DNA from: Pseudomonas batumici
GTDB taxonomy: Bacteria > Pseudomonadota > Gammaproteobacteria > Pseudomonadales > Pseudomonadaceae
Reading direction: 5' to 3'
Assembly: GCF_000820515.1 (NCBI RefSeq)
Contig: NZ_JXDG01000008.1
Coordinates: forward strand, 46,619-110,618
DNA: 64,000 bases
This document shows positions 53,248 through 63,967 of the stretch, in pieces. Every line of letters begins with the position of its first letter. The stretch's first letter is position 1. The position numbers and the translations under genes were made by a program. The notes beneath the pieces were generated by a model. That model was given only the letters and a program-made list of their open reading frames with translations. It was not told the DNA's origin and made no database searches.

Positions 53248-54972
53248 GTGGAGCTTTTATCTGGCGGTGAGATGCTCGTCCGCTTCTTGCGTGACGAAGG
53301 CGTCAAATATATCTACGGGTACCCGGGTGGTGCTCTTCTTCATGTCTACGATGCCCTGTTCAAAGAACCGGAAGTGACCCACATCCTGGTTCGCCACGAG
53401 CAGGCCGCGACCCATATGGCCGACGGCTACGCCCGTGCTACCGGTAAAGCCGGCGTGGTCCTGGTGACCTCGGGCCCAGGCGCCACCAACGCAATCACCG
53501 GTATCGCCACGGCCTACATGGACTCCATTCCGATGGTGATCATCTCCGGTCAGGTGCCGAGCACCCTGGTCGGTACCGATGCGTTCCAGGAGACCGACAT
53601 GATCGGTATCTCCCGGCCGATCGTGAAGCACAGCTTCATGATCAAGCACGCCTCGGAAATCCCGGAAGTCATGAAGAAGGCGTTCTACCTGGCGCAATCC
53701 GGTCGTCCTGGTCCTGTCGTTGTCGATATCCCGAAAGACATGACCAACCCGGCCGAGAAGTTCGAATACATCTTCCCGAAAAAAGCCAAGCTGCGTTCCT
53801 ACAGCCCGGCGGTACGGGGGCACTCCGGGCAGATTCGCAAGGCGGCCGAAATGCTCCTGGCGGCCAAGCGTCCGGTGCTCTACTCGGGCGGCGGGGTGAT
53901 CCTCGGCGGCGGTTCCGCGCCGCTGACGGAACTGGCGAAAATGCTCAACCTGCCGGTGACCAACACCCTGATGGGCCTCGGTGCCTTCCCGGGCACCGAC
54001 CGGCAGTTCGTCGGCATGCTCGGCATGCACGGCAGCTACACCGCCAACCTGACCATGCACCATGCCGATGTGATCCTGGCCGTGGGCGCGCGCTTCGATG
54101 ACCGGGTAATCAACGGCGCCTCGAAGTTCTGCCCGAACGCCAAGATCATCCACATCGACATCGACCCGGCGTCGATCTCCAAGACCATCAAGGCAGACGT
54201 GCCGATCGTTGGGCCGGTGGAGAGCGTGCTGACCGAGATGGTCGCGGCCCTGAAGGAAATCGGCGAGACGCCGAACAAGGAGTCGGTGGCCAGCTGGTGG
54301 AAGCAGATCGACGAATGGCGCGGTGATCGCGGCCTGTTCCCTTATGACAAGGGCGACGGCAGCATCATCAAGCCGCAGACCGTGATCGAGACCCTGTGCG
54401 AAGTGACCAAGGGCGATGCCTACATCACCTCCGACGTGGGCCAGCACCAGATGTTCGCGGCGCAGTACTACAAGTTCAACAAGCCCAACCGTTGGATCAA
54501 CTCCGGCGGCCTGGGCACCATGGGCTTCGGTTTCCCCGCGGCCATGGGTGTGAAACTGAGCTTCCCGGATGCCGACGTCGCTTGCGTCACCGGCGAGGGC
54601 AGCATCCAGATGAACATCCAGGAGTTGTCGACGTGCCTGCAGTACGGCCTGCCGGTGAAGATCGTCAGCCTGAACAACGGCGTGCTCGGCATGGTTCGCC
54701 AGTGGCAGGACATGAGCTACGGCAGTCGTCACTCGCACTCGTACATGGAATCGCTGCCTGACTTCGTCAAGCTGGTCGAGGCCTATGGTCACGTCGGCAT
54801 CCGTATCACGGATCTGAAAGACCTGAAGCCGAAGATGGAAGAAGCGTTCGCCATGAAGGATCGCCTGGTGTTCCTCGATATCCAGGTCGACACCAGCGAG
54901 CACGTCTACCCGATGCAGATCAAAGACGGCTCCATGCGCGATATGTGGCTGAGCAAGACGGAGCGTACCTAA
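53248..54972 (+). CDS. ilvI: Acetolactate synthase large subunit
   Basis: The catalytic subunit condenses pyruvate with pyruvate or 2-oxobutyrate, the first common step of valine, leucine and isoleucine synthesis. GTG 53248 ([14 protein letters not shown]) follows AGAGG by 8 bases and gives 574 residues; the frame is open 27 codons upstream. The TPP Glu is in [16 protein letters not shown], the FAD region in the middle domain, and the TPP/Mg motif is [11 protein letters not shown]...NN. ilvN follows with a 1-base gap. Confidence 0.96.
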   Translation: MELLSGGEMLVRFLRDEGVKYIYGYPGGALLHVYDALFKEPEVTHILVRHEQAATHMADGYARATGKAGVVLVTSGPGATNAITGIATAYMDSIPMVIISGQVPSTLVGTDAFQETDMIGISRPIVKHSFMIKHASEIPEVMKKAFYLAQSGRPGPVVVDIPKDMTNPAEKFEYIFPKKAKLRSYSPAVRGHSGQIRKAAEMLLAAKRPVLYSGGGVILGGGSAPLTELAKMLNLPVTNTLMGLGAFPGTDRQFVGMLGMHGSYTANLTMHHADVILAVGARFDDRVINGASKFCPNAKIIHIDIDPASISKTIKADVPIVGPVESVLTEMVAALKEIGETPNKESVASWWKQIDEWRGDRGLFPYDKGDGSIIKPQTVIETLCEVTKGDAYITSDVGQHQMFAAQYYKFNKPNRWINSGGLGTMGFGFPAAMGVKLSFPDADVACVTGEGSIQMNIQELSTCLQYGLPVKIVSLNNGVLGMVRQWQDMSYGSRHSHSYMESLPDFVKLVEAYGHVGIRITDLKDLKPKMEEAFAMKDRLVFLDIQVDTSEHVYPMQIKDGSMRDMWLSKTERT

Positions 54973-54973
54973 C

Positions 54974-56531
<1,558 letters not shown>

Positions 56532-56548
56532 GTTGACGTTCAACCCGT

Positions 56549-56620
56549 GCTCAACCCCAGGGGTTGAGCGCGGGAAGAGCTTGCACACACAAACGCCCCG
56601 ACTTGTCGGGGCGTTTTGTT
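56549..56620 (+). terminator. ilvC terminator region
   Basis: A short palindrome GCTCAACCCC/GGGGTTGAGC (56549-56569) is followed by a strong hairpin AAACGCCCCGAC/GTCGGGGCGTTT (56591-56616) with a TT loop and a T-rich tail. The second hairpin is the intrinsic terminator of the ilv genes. Confidence 0.88.
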
Positions 56621-56648
56621 TTGTAACATAAAGCCTTTGTGTCGGACG

Positions 56649-56677
56649 TTGAACAATTCAGGCAAAGGCCGTAATTT
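56649..56677 (+). promoter_or_regulatory. Possible sigma-70 promoter of yjf-like operon
   Basis: TTGAAC (56649-56654) and a weak -10 TAATTT (56672-56677) are 17 bases apart. The predicted start would fall inside the adjacent palindrome. Confidence 0.35.
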
Positions 56678-56678
56678 G

Positions 56679-56690
56679 CTTACATGTAAG
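56679..56690. promoter_or_regulatory. Perfect palindrome upstream of yjfI-like gene, candidate operator
   Basis: CTTACATGTAAG is a perfect 12-bp palindrome 16 bases before the start codon, in an AT-rich promoter-like region. It could be bound by a dimeric regulator, possibly the N-terminal domain of the first gene product. Confidence 0.5.
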
Positions 56691-56706
56691 ATTTTTCGGA
56701 AGATCG

Positions 56707-57390
56707 ATGCCCCGTAGAAAAGCACCGGATGACCAGGCCTTGCCGGGCGACAAGCCGACTGACACATCGTCATTGCCTTCCAAGGCCAAGACGACGGCTG
56801 ACTATGTTCGCGACATGCGTACGCGCTTGCGCGAAGCGGGCCTGGTGAAACGGGAGTTCTGGATTCTCCCCGAGAATGCGGCGGCCCTGCGGGGTATCGA
56901 AAAGGCGTTACGCCAACCCTTCCTGGGTGAACGGATCAAACTGGAGGCATTCATGACTGAGAACATCAACTGGACGATCAACTCGCTGCACAAGGCGCTG
57001 GCGGAGCTGGAGGTCGTGACCCATGGCGAAATTGCCCTGACCCTCGCCGAGAATGCAGAGCAGAGCCTCAAACTGACCATGACCGAGTTCGGCGACCTGC
57101 CGCTCTACCTCGCGGTGTCCGGCGACCAGATCCTGGTGGACGCGACCCTGGTGGAGGTCAGCCGGGTCAAGGATCCGACCGTCTTCAACAGCCTGGTGCT
57201 GCGCAGTCGCGACCTGTTCCCGCTGTCCTCCGTGGGCATCGAGCGGGTCGGCGACGGCACCGAGGTCTACTGCATGTTCGGCGCGCTGAGCGCGGCTTCC
57301 ACGATCACCGTGATCGTCCAGGAGATCTACACCCTGGCGGAGAACGTGATCCGTGCGGTGGAAGCCTTTGAAGACCACATCCACGTTTAA
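56707..57390 (+). CDS. yjfI: YjfI-like DUF2170 protein with extra N-terminal domain
   Basis: The 227-residue protein has a DUF2170 domain from about residue 85 (NWTINSLHKALAELEV to the end). Before it lie a polar stretch (1-28) and a segment TADYVRDMRTRLREAGLVKREFWILPENAAALRGIEKAL that looks like a ribbon-helix-helix DNA-binding unit. The E. coli YjfI, from memory, lacks this part. An in-frame ATG at 56953 has GGAGG 5 bases upstream and would give a DUF2170-only product of 145 residues. It heads a six-gene operon. Function is unknown. Confidence 0.8.
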   Translation: MPRRKAPDDQALPGDKPTDTSSLPSKAKTTADYVRDMRTRLREAGLVKREFWILPENAAALRGIEKALRQPFLGERIKLEAFMTENINWTINSLHKALAELEVVTHGEIALTLAENAEQSLKLTMTEFGDLPLYLAVSGDQILVDATLVEVSRVKDPTVFNSLVLRSRDLFPLSSVGIERVGDGTEVYCMFGALSAASTITVIVQEIYTLAENVIRAVEAFEDHIHV

Positions 57391-57412
57391 TGAAGTCCCC
57401 AAGGAGTTTTCG

Positions 57413-58117
57413 ATGAGTATCTGGAAGAAAGTCATGACCGCCATTCGCGGCGGTGTTTCCGAGGTGGGCGAGAGCATCGTCGACGCCAACGCCATTCGCA
57501 TCCTCGAGCAGGAACAGCGCGACGCCGAGAATGCCGTGGCCAAGGCCAAGAACGGCCTGGTGGACATCAAGGCCCGGCACAAACTGTCGCAACAGCGCCT
57601 CGACGGCCTGAACAACGACATCACCAACTGGGAAGGCAAGGCCATGGCCGCGCTGGACAAGGGCCAGGAAGGCCTGGCTGGCGAGTGCGCCAACAAGGTG
57701 GCCGAGATCGAGGCCCAGCGCGACCAGGAGAAAATCCTGGCCGATCAGTTCGGTGCCCAGGTGCAGATGCTGCAAGCCCAGTTGAGCAAGGCGGAAAGCC
57801 AGATCAAGGGGTTGAAGCAGCAGGTCGAGATGGCCAAGGCCCGCGAGACGGTGCAGCAGGCACGCGTTGCCACTGCGGCAGCCACCGGCGGGGCGAACGG
57901 CAAGCTGGAAACGGCGGTCGGTTCGCTGGCGCGGATCAAGCAGCGCCAGGACGAGCGGGATGCCAAGCTGGATGCCGCGCAGGAAGTGGCCGACGGGGCC
58001 AATGGCGGCGATCTGGAACGCCGTCTGCAGGAGGCCGGCATCGGGGCCAAGTCGGGCAGTGGCAGTGATGTGTTGGCGCGGTTGAAGGCCCGGCAGAATC
58101 CTGGCTCGGGCCAGTAA
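57413..58117 (+). CDS. yjfJ: PspA/IM30-family protein (YjfJ-like)
   Basis: The 234-residue protein begins MSIWKKVMTAIRGGVSEVGE, an amphipathic membrane-binding helix, followed by long coiled coils (about 25-150) of PspA/IM30 type. The C-terminal part (LARIKQRQDERDAKLD, LQEAGIGAKSGSGSDVLARL) matches the YjfJ branch rather than classical PspA. These proteins are ESCRT-III relatives that form membrane-remodelling oligomers under envelope stress. AAGGAG precedes ATG 57413, 23 bases after the yjfI-like stop. Confidence 0.9.
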   Translation: MSIWKKVMTAIRGGVSEVGESIVDANAIRILEQEQRDAENAVAKAKNGLVDIKARHKLSQQRLDGLNNDITNWEGKAMAALDKGQEGLAGECANKVAEIEAQRDQEKILADQFGAQVQMLQAQLSKAESQIKGLKQQVEMAKARETVQQARVATAAATGGANGKLETAVGSLARIKQRQDERDAKLDAAQEVADGANGGDLERRLQEAGIGAKSGSGSDVLARLKARQNPGSGQ

Positions 58118-58214
58118 GCAACGGTCACAGGGCAAGTGCGTGAGCGCCTTGCCCTTTTTGCCGTCTGGAAAACCGGCGGGATAGCCGGTTGTCGCGACAG
58201 GAAGGAGAGGCACG

Positions 58215-58874
58215 ATGAGTTGGATCAAGCGCGTCATGGGGTTCGAGGCGCCGAAGCCTGCCGCGGACGCGAACCCGGTAGCACGGGGCAATCCCTTGGG
58301 GCTGGCCTCGGGGCGGATGCTCTGCCTGGACCGTTCCTTGAAACTGTTGCTCGAGGGGCAGTCCCATGTGGTGGTGCCTGATGACGAGAAGGTCTGGGCG
58401 GTGGGTGACATCGATCTCGGGCAGTCGATGCGCCTGCAACGGTTTTACCTCGACAACGAAGATTACTTCCTGCAAATGGTCATGAACGGGCCTGCAGCCG
58501 AGGACATTCAGGACATCATCCTGTTCGGCTATCACGACGTCACCACGATCAACAGCAAGGAACAATTGCTGAGCCTGACCGGTCCCAACGCGAAGATCGG
58601 CATGCCGGTCTACGAGCTCGAGGGCGAGGAGTATGGGCGGCAATGGGGGAGCGAAGACGGGCAGACCGAACTCACGCCCCTGCAGGAGTTCGTCAGGAGT
58701 CCGGACGCTGCCTACTCGATCAAGCACCTGAGCATGCTTTATGCGCGGGAGATCGGCCTGCTCAATCGCCGGGAGTTCCTGCTGTTTTCGGTCGAGGAAG
58801 ACGAGGAGGGGGTGATCACCCTGTCCACCGCTGTTGGCGTGACGCTGCAAATCACCGATATCGAAGTTCTCTGA
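58215..58874 (+). CDS. yjfK: YjfK-like DUF2491 protein
   Basis: The 219-residue protein is of the DUF2491 family, recognised by segments such as LQRFYLDNEDYFLQMVMNG, IILFGYHD and the acidic SVEEDEEG near the C terminus. No membrane helix or signal peptide is seen, so it is probably cytosolic. GGAAGGAGAGG precedes the ATG. It follows the PspA gene by 97 bases and is otherwise uncharacterised. Confidence 0.85.
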   Translation: MSWIKRVMGFEAPKPAADANPVARGNPLGLASGRMLCLDRSLKLLLEGQSHVVVPDDEKVWAVGDIDLGQSMRLQRFYLDNEDYFLQMVMNGPAAEDIQDIILFGYHDVTTINSKEQLLSLTGPNAKIGMPVYELEGEEYGRQWGSEDGQTELTPLQEFVRSPDAAYSIKHLSMLYAREIGLLNRREFLLFSVEEDEEGVITLSTAVGVTLQITDIEVL

Positions 58875-58887
58875 CAAGGAAATCATC

Positions 58888-59313
58888 ATGCTCGATGCGC
58901 TGCGCATCTCGCTCAACGCCACCGCGGTATTCGGCTTCATCATCTATATGGCGGTGGCAGCTGTTCTGTTCGTGCTCTTTCAGTTCATCTACACCTGCCT
59001 GACACCCCACAAGGAATTCACCCTGATCCGCGAGGGCAATAGCGCCGCCGCGGTCGCGCTGGGTGGTTCGTTGGTGGGGTTTGCCCTGCCGGCCAGCAAT
59101 ATCATCGCCAACAGTATCAGTGTCGTGGACGTCGTCGTCTGGGTGCTGATCGCGGCCGTGGTGCAGTTGCTGGCGTTTGCCGTGACCAGCCTGGTGCTCA
59201 AGGGGTTGTCCGCGCGTATCGTGCGTGGCGAGATGGCGGCGGCGATCTATTCGGCGGCGGTGGCCATCAGCGTCGGCTTGCTGAATTCGGCCTGCATGAC
59301 ACCATCGGCCTGA
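58888..59313 (+). CDS. yjfL: YjfL-like DUF350 membrane protein
   Basis: The 141-residue protein has about four membrane helices (near 14-37, 53-74, 79-104 and 116-136), matching the DUF350 family. The repeat-like halves (ALGGSLVGFALPASNIIANS, VVAISVGLLNSA-type) suggest an internal duplication typical of the family. It is probably the membrane component of the operon. AAGGAA precedes the ATG. Confidence 0.86.
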   Translation: MLDALRISLNATAVFGFIIYMAVAAVLFVLFQFIYTCLTPHKEFTLIREGNSAAAVALGGSLVGFALPASNIIANSISVVDVVVWVLIAAVVQLLAFAVTSLVLKGLSARIVRGEMAAAIYSAAVAISVGLLNSACMTPSA

Positions 59314-59340
59314 GCCCAGGGCAAGGATAAGGATCATTCG

Positions 59341-60087
59341 ATGAGAACCCGTAGCTGCGTAACACTGGTGCTGGCTGGCACCCTGCCGTTGGCGCTTTCC
59401 GCCTGCGGTGCATCCCAGGACAGTGTTGAGGTGACTTCGAAGAGCAACTTCAAGTCGGTCGAGGAATGTGTGGGGGCGAAAGTGCCGGTGGAGGTCTGCT
59501 CCGACGCCTTCATGCAGGCGCTGGCCGATCACCGGCGTATCGCGCCGACCTATGACGACCAGGCTTCCTGTGACAGCGATTTCGTCCCCGGTTATTGCCA
59601 GGTCACCCCGGACGGCAAGTACATGCCGAAGATGGGCGGCTTCGAACTGGCGATGTCCGGTGAGGTTCCACGCAAGGACCTCGAACAGGCCCAGCAACAA
59701 GCGGCCACACAGTCGGGCGGCAACTCCGGTGGTGGAGGCAATGGCGGGCTGCTGACCGGGCTGTTGCTCGGCAATCTGCTCAGCAACAGCGGTGGGGGCG
59801 GGCGCTACTATTCACAGCCGATCTATGACAGCCGCGATGACCGCGGTTCCTATACCAGTTCGACGCTGTCCCGGCAGATCGAGCAGGGCAAGTCGTTCAG
59901 TCGTTCGACCCAGGCCCGCAGCAGTTCCACCAACACCTACACCCCGACTACCCTCGGCAAGAGCCTGGGCAGCGGTTCCGGCTCGGTTTCCTCGACGGTC
60001 TCGCGTGGCGGATTCGGCAGCCAGGCCACCGCGCGCAGCGGCTGGGGCGGCAAGAGCAGCAGCAGCTTCTTCAGTTCCGGCGGTTGA
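59341..60087 (+). CDS. yjfM: YjfM-like DUF1190 lipoprotein
   Basis: The 248-residue protein has a signal peptide ending in lipobox LSAC (Cys22), then the DUF1190 region with conserved cysteines (VEECVGAK, VEVCSDAF, ASCDSDFVPGYCQVTP). The C-terminal half is low complexity, rich in Gly and Ser (GGNSGGGGNGG and a long Ser/Thr/Gly tail). It is expected to be anchored in a membrane facing the periplasm. The end of the frame reaches FSSGG. Confidence 0.86.
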   Translation: MRTRSCVTLVLAGTLPLALSACGASQDSVEVTSKSNFKSVEECVGAKVPVEVCSDAFMQALADHRRIAPTYDDQASCDSDFVPGYCQVTPDGKYMPKMGGFELAMSGEVPRKDLEQAQQQAATQSGGNSGGGGNGGLLTGLLLGNLLSNSGGGGRYYSQPIYDSRDDRGSYTSSTLSRQIEQGKSFSRSTQARSSSTNTYTPTTLGKSLGSGSGSVSSTVSRGGFGSQATARSGWGGKSSSSFFSSGG

Positions 60088-60101
60088 GGAGAGCAGCCAG
60101 G

Positions 60102-61259
60102 GTGAAAAAGATCGGTATCGAAGAACGCCCGCACTGGCGCGAAAGCGTCGAACGTGAAGGTTTCGGTTTCCACACCATCGGTGGCGAGCGCTATTGGGAT
60201 GAACGCGGTTATTACCTGTTCACCGAGGAGCAGATCACCCGGGACCTTGAAGCACCGACCAAGGCGCTTCACGACCTGTGCCTGGATGTGGTCGGGCGCG
60301 TGGTGGACAGCGAAGAGCTATTGACAGGGCTGGCCATACCGCCGGCGTTTTTCGATCTGGTCCGTGATTCCTGGAAGCAAGGGCATCCGCATTTGTATGG
60401 CCGCTTCGACCTGGCGTATGACGGCAGTGGCCCGGCCAAGTGCCTGGAGGCCAACTACGACACCCCCACCAGCCTGCTCGAAGCCGGTGCCGTGCAGTTG
60501 CTCTGGCTTGAGGAGCAGATTGCCCGGGGTGTGCTGCCGGCGCATGCCAACCAGTTCAACACCCTGGCCGAAGATCTGGTCAGGGCCTTCGCGGCGTTTC
60601 CACCGGGTGGGGCGTTCTACTTCTCGGCCATGTCGGGTTCGGAAGAGGACCGGGGGACGACGGACTTCCTGCGCAAGATGGCGGCGCATGCGGGTATCGA
60701 GGCGCGCCATATCGATATCGAAGACATCGGCCTCACGGCGCAGGGTCGCTTTGTCGACCTGGACGGGCAATGGATCGAGCGGCTGTTCAAGCTGCATGCC
60801 TGGGAGCATATCTTCCACGAGGCGTTCGGCCGGGCGGTGCCGGGCTGCGACACCCAGTTTATTGAACCGGCCTGGAAATCCATTGTCAGCAACAAGGGCA
60901 TATTGCCGTTGCTGTGGAAATTCCATGAAGGGCACCCCAACCTGCTACCCGCCTATGTCGACCAGAACCCGCAGCACCCCGTGCCCAAGGGCTGGGTGCG
61001 CAAACCGTTCTTTTCCCGTGAGGGGGCGAACATCGAGATCCGTACCGGCGACGATCGGGTGGTGGCCGAGGACGGGCCTTACACCGATGCGCCCTATATC
61101 CTGCAGGCGTTTTCCCCGCTGCCGAAGTTCGGCGACAGTTACACCGTGATCGGCTCCTGGGTGGTGGGGGATGTGGCGTCGGGGATCGGCATTCGTGAAG
61201 ACGATAGCCTGATCACCAAGGACAGCAGTCGATTCCTGCCGCATGTGGTCCTGGATTGA
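60102..61259 (+). CDS. yjfC: Glutathionylspermidine-synthase-like ATP-grasp protein (YjfC/YgiC)
   Basis: The 385-residue protein starts at GTG 60102 (VKKIGIEERPHWRES) behind a GGAGAG-type site. It resembles the C-terminal synthetase domain of glutathionylspermidine synthase, with ATP-grasp segments FDLAYDGSGPAKCLEANYDTPTS, FIEPAWKSIVSNKGILPLLW, KPFFSREGANIEI and GSWVVGDVASGIGIRED. It is predicted to form a peptide or amide bond with ATP, but YjfC/YgiC proteins lack shown glutathionylspermidine activity, so the substrate is open. It closes the operon. Confidence 0.88.
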   Translation: MKKIGIEERPHWRESVEREGFGFHTIGGERYWDERGYYLFTEEQITRDLEAPTKALHDLCLDVVGRVVDSEELLTGLAIPPAFFDLVRDSWKQGHPHLYGRFDLAYDGSGPAKCLEANYDTPTSLLEAGAVQLLWLEEQIARGVLPAHANQFNTLAEDLVRAFAAFPPGGAFYFSAMSGSEEDRGTTDFLRKMAAHAGIEARHIDIEDIGLTAQGRFVDLDGQWIERLFKLHAWEHIFHEAFGRAVPGCDTQFIEPAWKSIVSNKGILPLLWKFHEGHPNLLPAYVDQNPQHPVPKGWVRKPFFSREGANIEIRTGDDRVVAEDGPYTDAPYILQAFSPLPKFGDSYTVIGSWVVGDVASGIGIREDDSLITKDSSRFLPHVVLD

Positions 61260-61383
61260 TTGACCTGGCTCCTGGGTTTTTCCGCAGGCAGGGACGCTTC
61301 TGGTATAAAGCGGGATCGTTTTGCGCTCCCACAGCGGTCGCCGAGTGCTGTTGAAATCATTCATTTAGCTGCAAGGTAATGTC

Positions 61384-62241
61384 ATGACTGAACGTCCCGA
61401 AGAGCCTGGTCAGGTCTCCGACGCCGAAAGCCTGCTGCCCATCGACGAACATGTCGAGGAAGGGCATGACGCCAATGGCCAGAAAGTCCGCCATCGCGGT
61501 ATCTATCTGTTGCCGAACCTGTTCACCACCGCCAACCTGTTCGCCGGTTTCTACGCCATCATCAGTGCGATGAGCGCGCAGAACGCTGCCAGTGCCGGGG
61601 ACCCTGCGGGGGCGAGCAAGTATTTCGCGTTTTCCGCCATCGCGATCTTCGTCGCCATGGTGCTCGACGGCCTCGACGGTCGCGTGGCGCGCATGACCAA
61701 TACCCAGAGTGCCTTCGGTGCCGAGTATGACTCGCTGTCCGACATGGTGGCCTTCGGTGTTGCCCCGGCACTGCTGGCATTCGGCTGGGCGCTGGGCGAC
61801 ATGGGCAAGGTCGGCTGGATGGTGGCTTTCATCTATGTGGCTGGCGCGGCATTGCGTCTGGCGCGCTTCAATACCCAGGTCGGCACCGCCGACAAACGCT
61901 ACTTCATCGGCCTGGCCAGCCCGGCGGCGGCCGGCGTGGTGGCGGGTACTGTCTGGGCGTTCAGCGACTACGGAATCCAGGGGTCGAAGATGTCGTTCCT
62001 GGTGGCCCTGCTGGTAGCGGCGGCCGGGATGCTGATGGTCAGCAACATCAAGTACAACAGCTTCAAGGAGCTGGATCTCAAGGGGCGCGTGCCGTTTGTG
62101 GCGATTCTCGCCGTGGTGCTGGTGTTCGCCGTGGTGTTCAGCGATCCGCCGCGCATCCTGCTGCTGATTTTCCTCGCCTATGCGGCCTCTGGCCCCATCC
62201 AGTACCTGTTGCGTCTGCGTCGGCACAAAGCCGGCGAGTGA
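61384..62241 (+). CDS. pssA: CDP-diacylglycerol-serine O-phosphatidyltransferase
   Basis: PssA makes phosphatidylserine, the precursor of phosphatidylethanolamine. The 285-residue integral membrane protein has the CDP-alcohol phosphotransferase signature DGLDGRVAR followed by the GAEYDSLSD segment with the spaced aspartates, and about 7-8 hydrophobic helices from residue 40 on (LPNLFTTANLFAGFYAII). The N-terminal ~35 residues are acidic and polar. It is of the membrane (Bacillus-type), not the E. coli peripheral, subclass. Confidence 0.94.
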   Translation: MTERPEEPGQVSDAESLLPIDEHVEEGHDANGQKVRHRGIYLLPNLFTTANLFAGFYAIISAMSAQNAASAGDPAGASKYFAFSAIAIFVAMVLDGLDGRVARMTNTQSAFGAEYDSLSDMVAFGVAPALLAFGWALGDMGKVGWMVAFIYVAGAALRLARFNTQVGTADKRYFIGLASPAAAGVVAGTVWAFSDYGIQGSKMSFLVALLVAAAGMLMVSNIKYNSFKELDLKGRVPFVAILAVVLVFAVVFSDPPRILLLIFLAYAASGPIQYLLRLRRHKAGE

Positions 62242-62304
62242 TGTAATTTCCCGCAGACTCCGTAGTCTATTGGTGCATCTGTCCTCCAATGCTACGGAGT
62301 TGCC

Positions 62305-63318
62305 ATGTTCATCAAGTTTCCCAAGCGATCCGATTGCAAAGAATCGGACGTCACGCCTGAATCCCTCTATCTCTCCCGTCGCACTTTGCTCGGTGCCTCC
62401 GTCGCCGGTTTGGCTCTCGGCAGCTTGCCGCGTTGGGCCAGTGCCGCCGAGGCGGCGCGGTATGCCGATGTGGAGGCGGGGAATGCGCCCTCGTGGTTTG
62501 CCGGGAAACTGCCCGGGACCCAATGGGGTGCGGTGACGGTCAAGGGGGAGGCGATTACGCCGTACAAGGATGCGACCCACTACAACAACTTCTATGAGTT
62601 CGGCACCGACAAGGGGGATCCGGCGCAGAACGCCGGTTCGCTGAAGACCGAACCCTGGTCGGTGGTGGTGGACGGTGAGGTCGGTAAGCCGGGGCGGTAT
62701 GCCCTGGAGGACTTCATGAAACCTTATCAGTTGGAGGAGCGGATCTATCGCCTGCGCTGTGTCGAGGCCTGGTCCATGGTGATCCCCTGGATCGGCTTTC
62801 CCGTCTCGGCGTTGCTCAAGCAGGTCGAGCCGACGTCGAAGGCCAAGTACATTCGTTTCGAAACCCTGCAGGATCCCAAGAGCATGCCGGGCCAGCGTTC
62901 CGGTTTCGCCCTGATCGACTGGCCTTATGTGGAAGGGCTGCGTCTGGACGAGGCAATGAATCCCTTGGCGATTCTGGCGGTGGGCATGTATGGGCGAGAG
63001 CTGCCCAATCAGAACGGTGCGCCGTTGCGTCTGGTAGTGCCCTGGAAGTACGGGTTCAAGAGCGTGAAGTCGATTGTGCGTATCAGCCTGGTGGAGGAGC
63101 AGCCCAAGACCACCTGGCAAAGCATTGCCGCGGATGAGTATGGCTTCTATGCCAATGTGAATCCTACCGTCGACCATCCGCGCTGGACCCAGGCACGGGA
63201 GCGGCGCTTGCCCAGTGGTCTGTTCAGTCCCAATGTGCGCGAGACGCAGATGTTCAACGGCTACTCGGATGAGGTCGCCTCTTTATATACCGGTCTCGAT
63301 CTGCGGAAGAACTACTGA
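62305..63318 (+). CDS. msrP: Protein-methionine-sulfoxide reductase catalytic subunit MsrP
   Basis: MsrP is the periplasmic molybdopterin enzyme that repairs oxidised methionine in envelope proteins. The 337-residue precursor has a Tat signal with twin Arg ([17 protein letters not shown], Arg25-Arg26), cleavage after WASA, and the Mo-ligand Cys152 in [14 protein letters not shown]. The [13 protein letters not shown] segment is conserved. msrQ starts in its stop codon (TGATG). Confidence 0.95.
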   Translation: MFIKFPKRSDCKESDVTPESLYLSRRTLLGASVAGLALGSLPRWASAAEAARYADVEAGNAPSWFAGKLPGTQWGAVTVKGEAITPYKDATHYNNFYEFGTDKGDPAQNAGSLKTEPWSVVVDGEVGKPGRYALEDFMKPYQLEERIYRLRCVEAWSMVIPWIGFPVSALLKQVEPTSKAKYIRFETLQDPKSMPGQRSGFALIDWPYVEGLRLDEAMNPLAILAVGMYGRELPNQNGAPLRLVVPWKYGFKSVKSIVRISLVEEQPKTTWQSIAADEYGFYANVNPTVDHPRWTQARERRLPSGLFSPNVRETQMFNGYSDEVASLYTGLDLRKNY

Positions 63319-63944
63319 TGCGATATTCGTTCTGGCGCGTGGGTGTCTTTATTGCCGCGGCGATCTGGCCGTTGCTCTGGTTGTATCAGGCCTGGAGCTT
63401 TGCCCTGGGACCTGATCCGGGAAAGGTCCTGGTTGATCGGCTGGGTTTGGGGACGCTGGTCCTGTTGTTGGTGACCTTGAGCATGACGCCGCTGCAGAAG
63501 CTCACTGGCTGGCCGGGCTGGATCGCGGTGCGGCGTCAATTGGGCTTGTGGTGTTTTGCCTATGTGCTTCTGCACTTGGCGGCTTATTTGGTGTTTGTGC
63601 TCGGGTTGGACTGGTCGCAATTGGCGGTCGAGTTGCGCAAGCGGCCCTACATCATTGTCGGTGCGCTGGGGTTCCTCTGTTTGTTGGCGCTTTCCGTGAC
63701 GTCGAACCGTTACAGTCAGCGTCGCCTGGGTACGCGCTGGAAGAAGTTACACCGCCTGGTTTATGTGATCCTGGGGTTGGGGCTGCTGCATATGTTGTGG
63801 ATCGTGCGGGCCGATCTGAAGGAGTGGACGGTATATGCCTCTATCGGTGCGCTGCTTATTGCGTTGCGTATCCCTGTGGTGACACGTCGAATTCCCCGTC
63901 TTGTATCAAGGAAACCGATCTCCCCGGCAACGCGGTCCCTGTAG
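63318..63944 (+). CDS. msrQ: MsrPQ haem-binding membrane subunit MsrQ
   Basis: MsrQ passes electrons from the quinone pool to MsrP. The 208-residue protein has about six membrane helices, with haem-type histidines in [13 protein letters not shown] and [19 protein letters not shown]. It overlaps the msrP stop by one base, so the two subunits are made together. A REP element follows directly. Confidence 0.94.
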   Translation: MRYSFWRVGVFIAAAIWPLLWLYQAWSFALGPDPGKVLVDRLGLGTLVLLLVTLSMTPLQKLTGWPGWIAVRRQLGLWCFAYVLLHLAAYLVFVLGLDWSQLAVELRKRPYIIVGALGFLCLLALSVTSNRYSQRRLGTRWKKLHRLVYVILGLGLLHMLWIVRADLKEWTVYASIGALLIALRIPVVTRRIPRLVSRKPISPATRSL

Positions 63945-63967
63945 GAGCTGGCTTGCCAGCGATGAGG
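63940..63967. repeat. REP element after msrQ, partner cut by window edge
   Basis: TGTAGGAGCTGGCTTGCCAGCGATG has the Pseudomonas REP core. A second inverted copy, if present, would lie at or beyond the window end. Confidence 0.8.
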
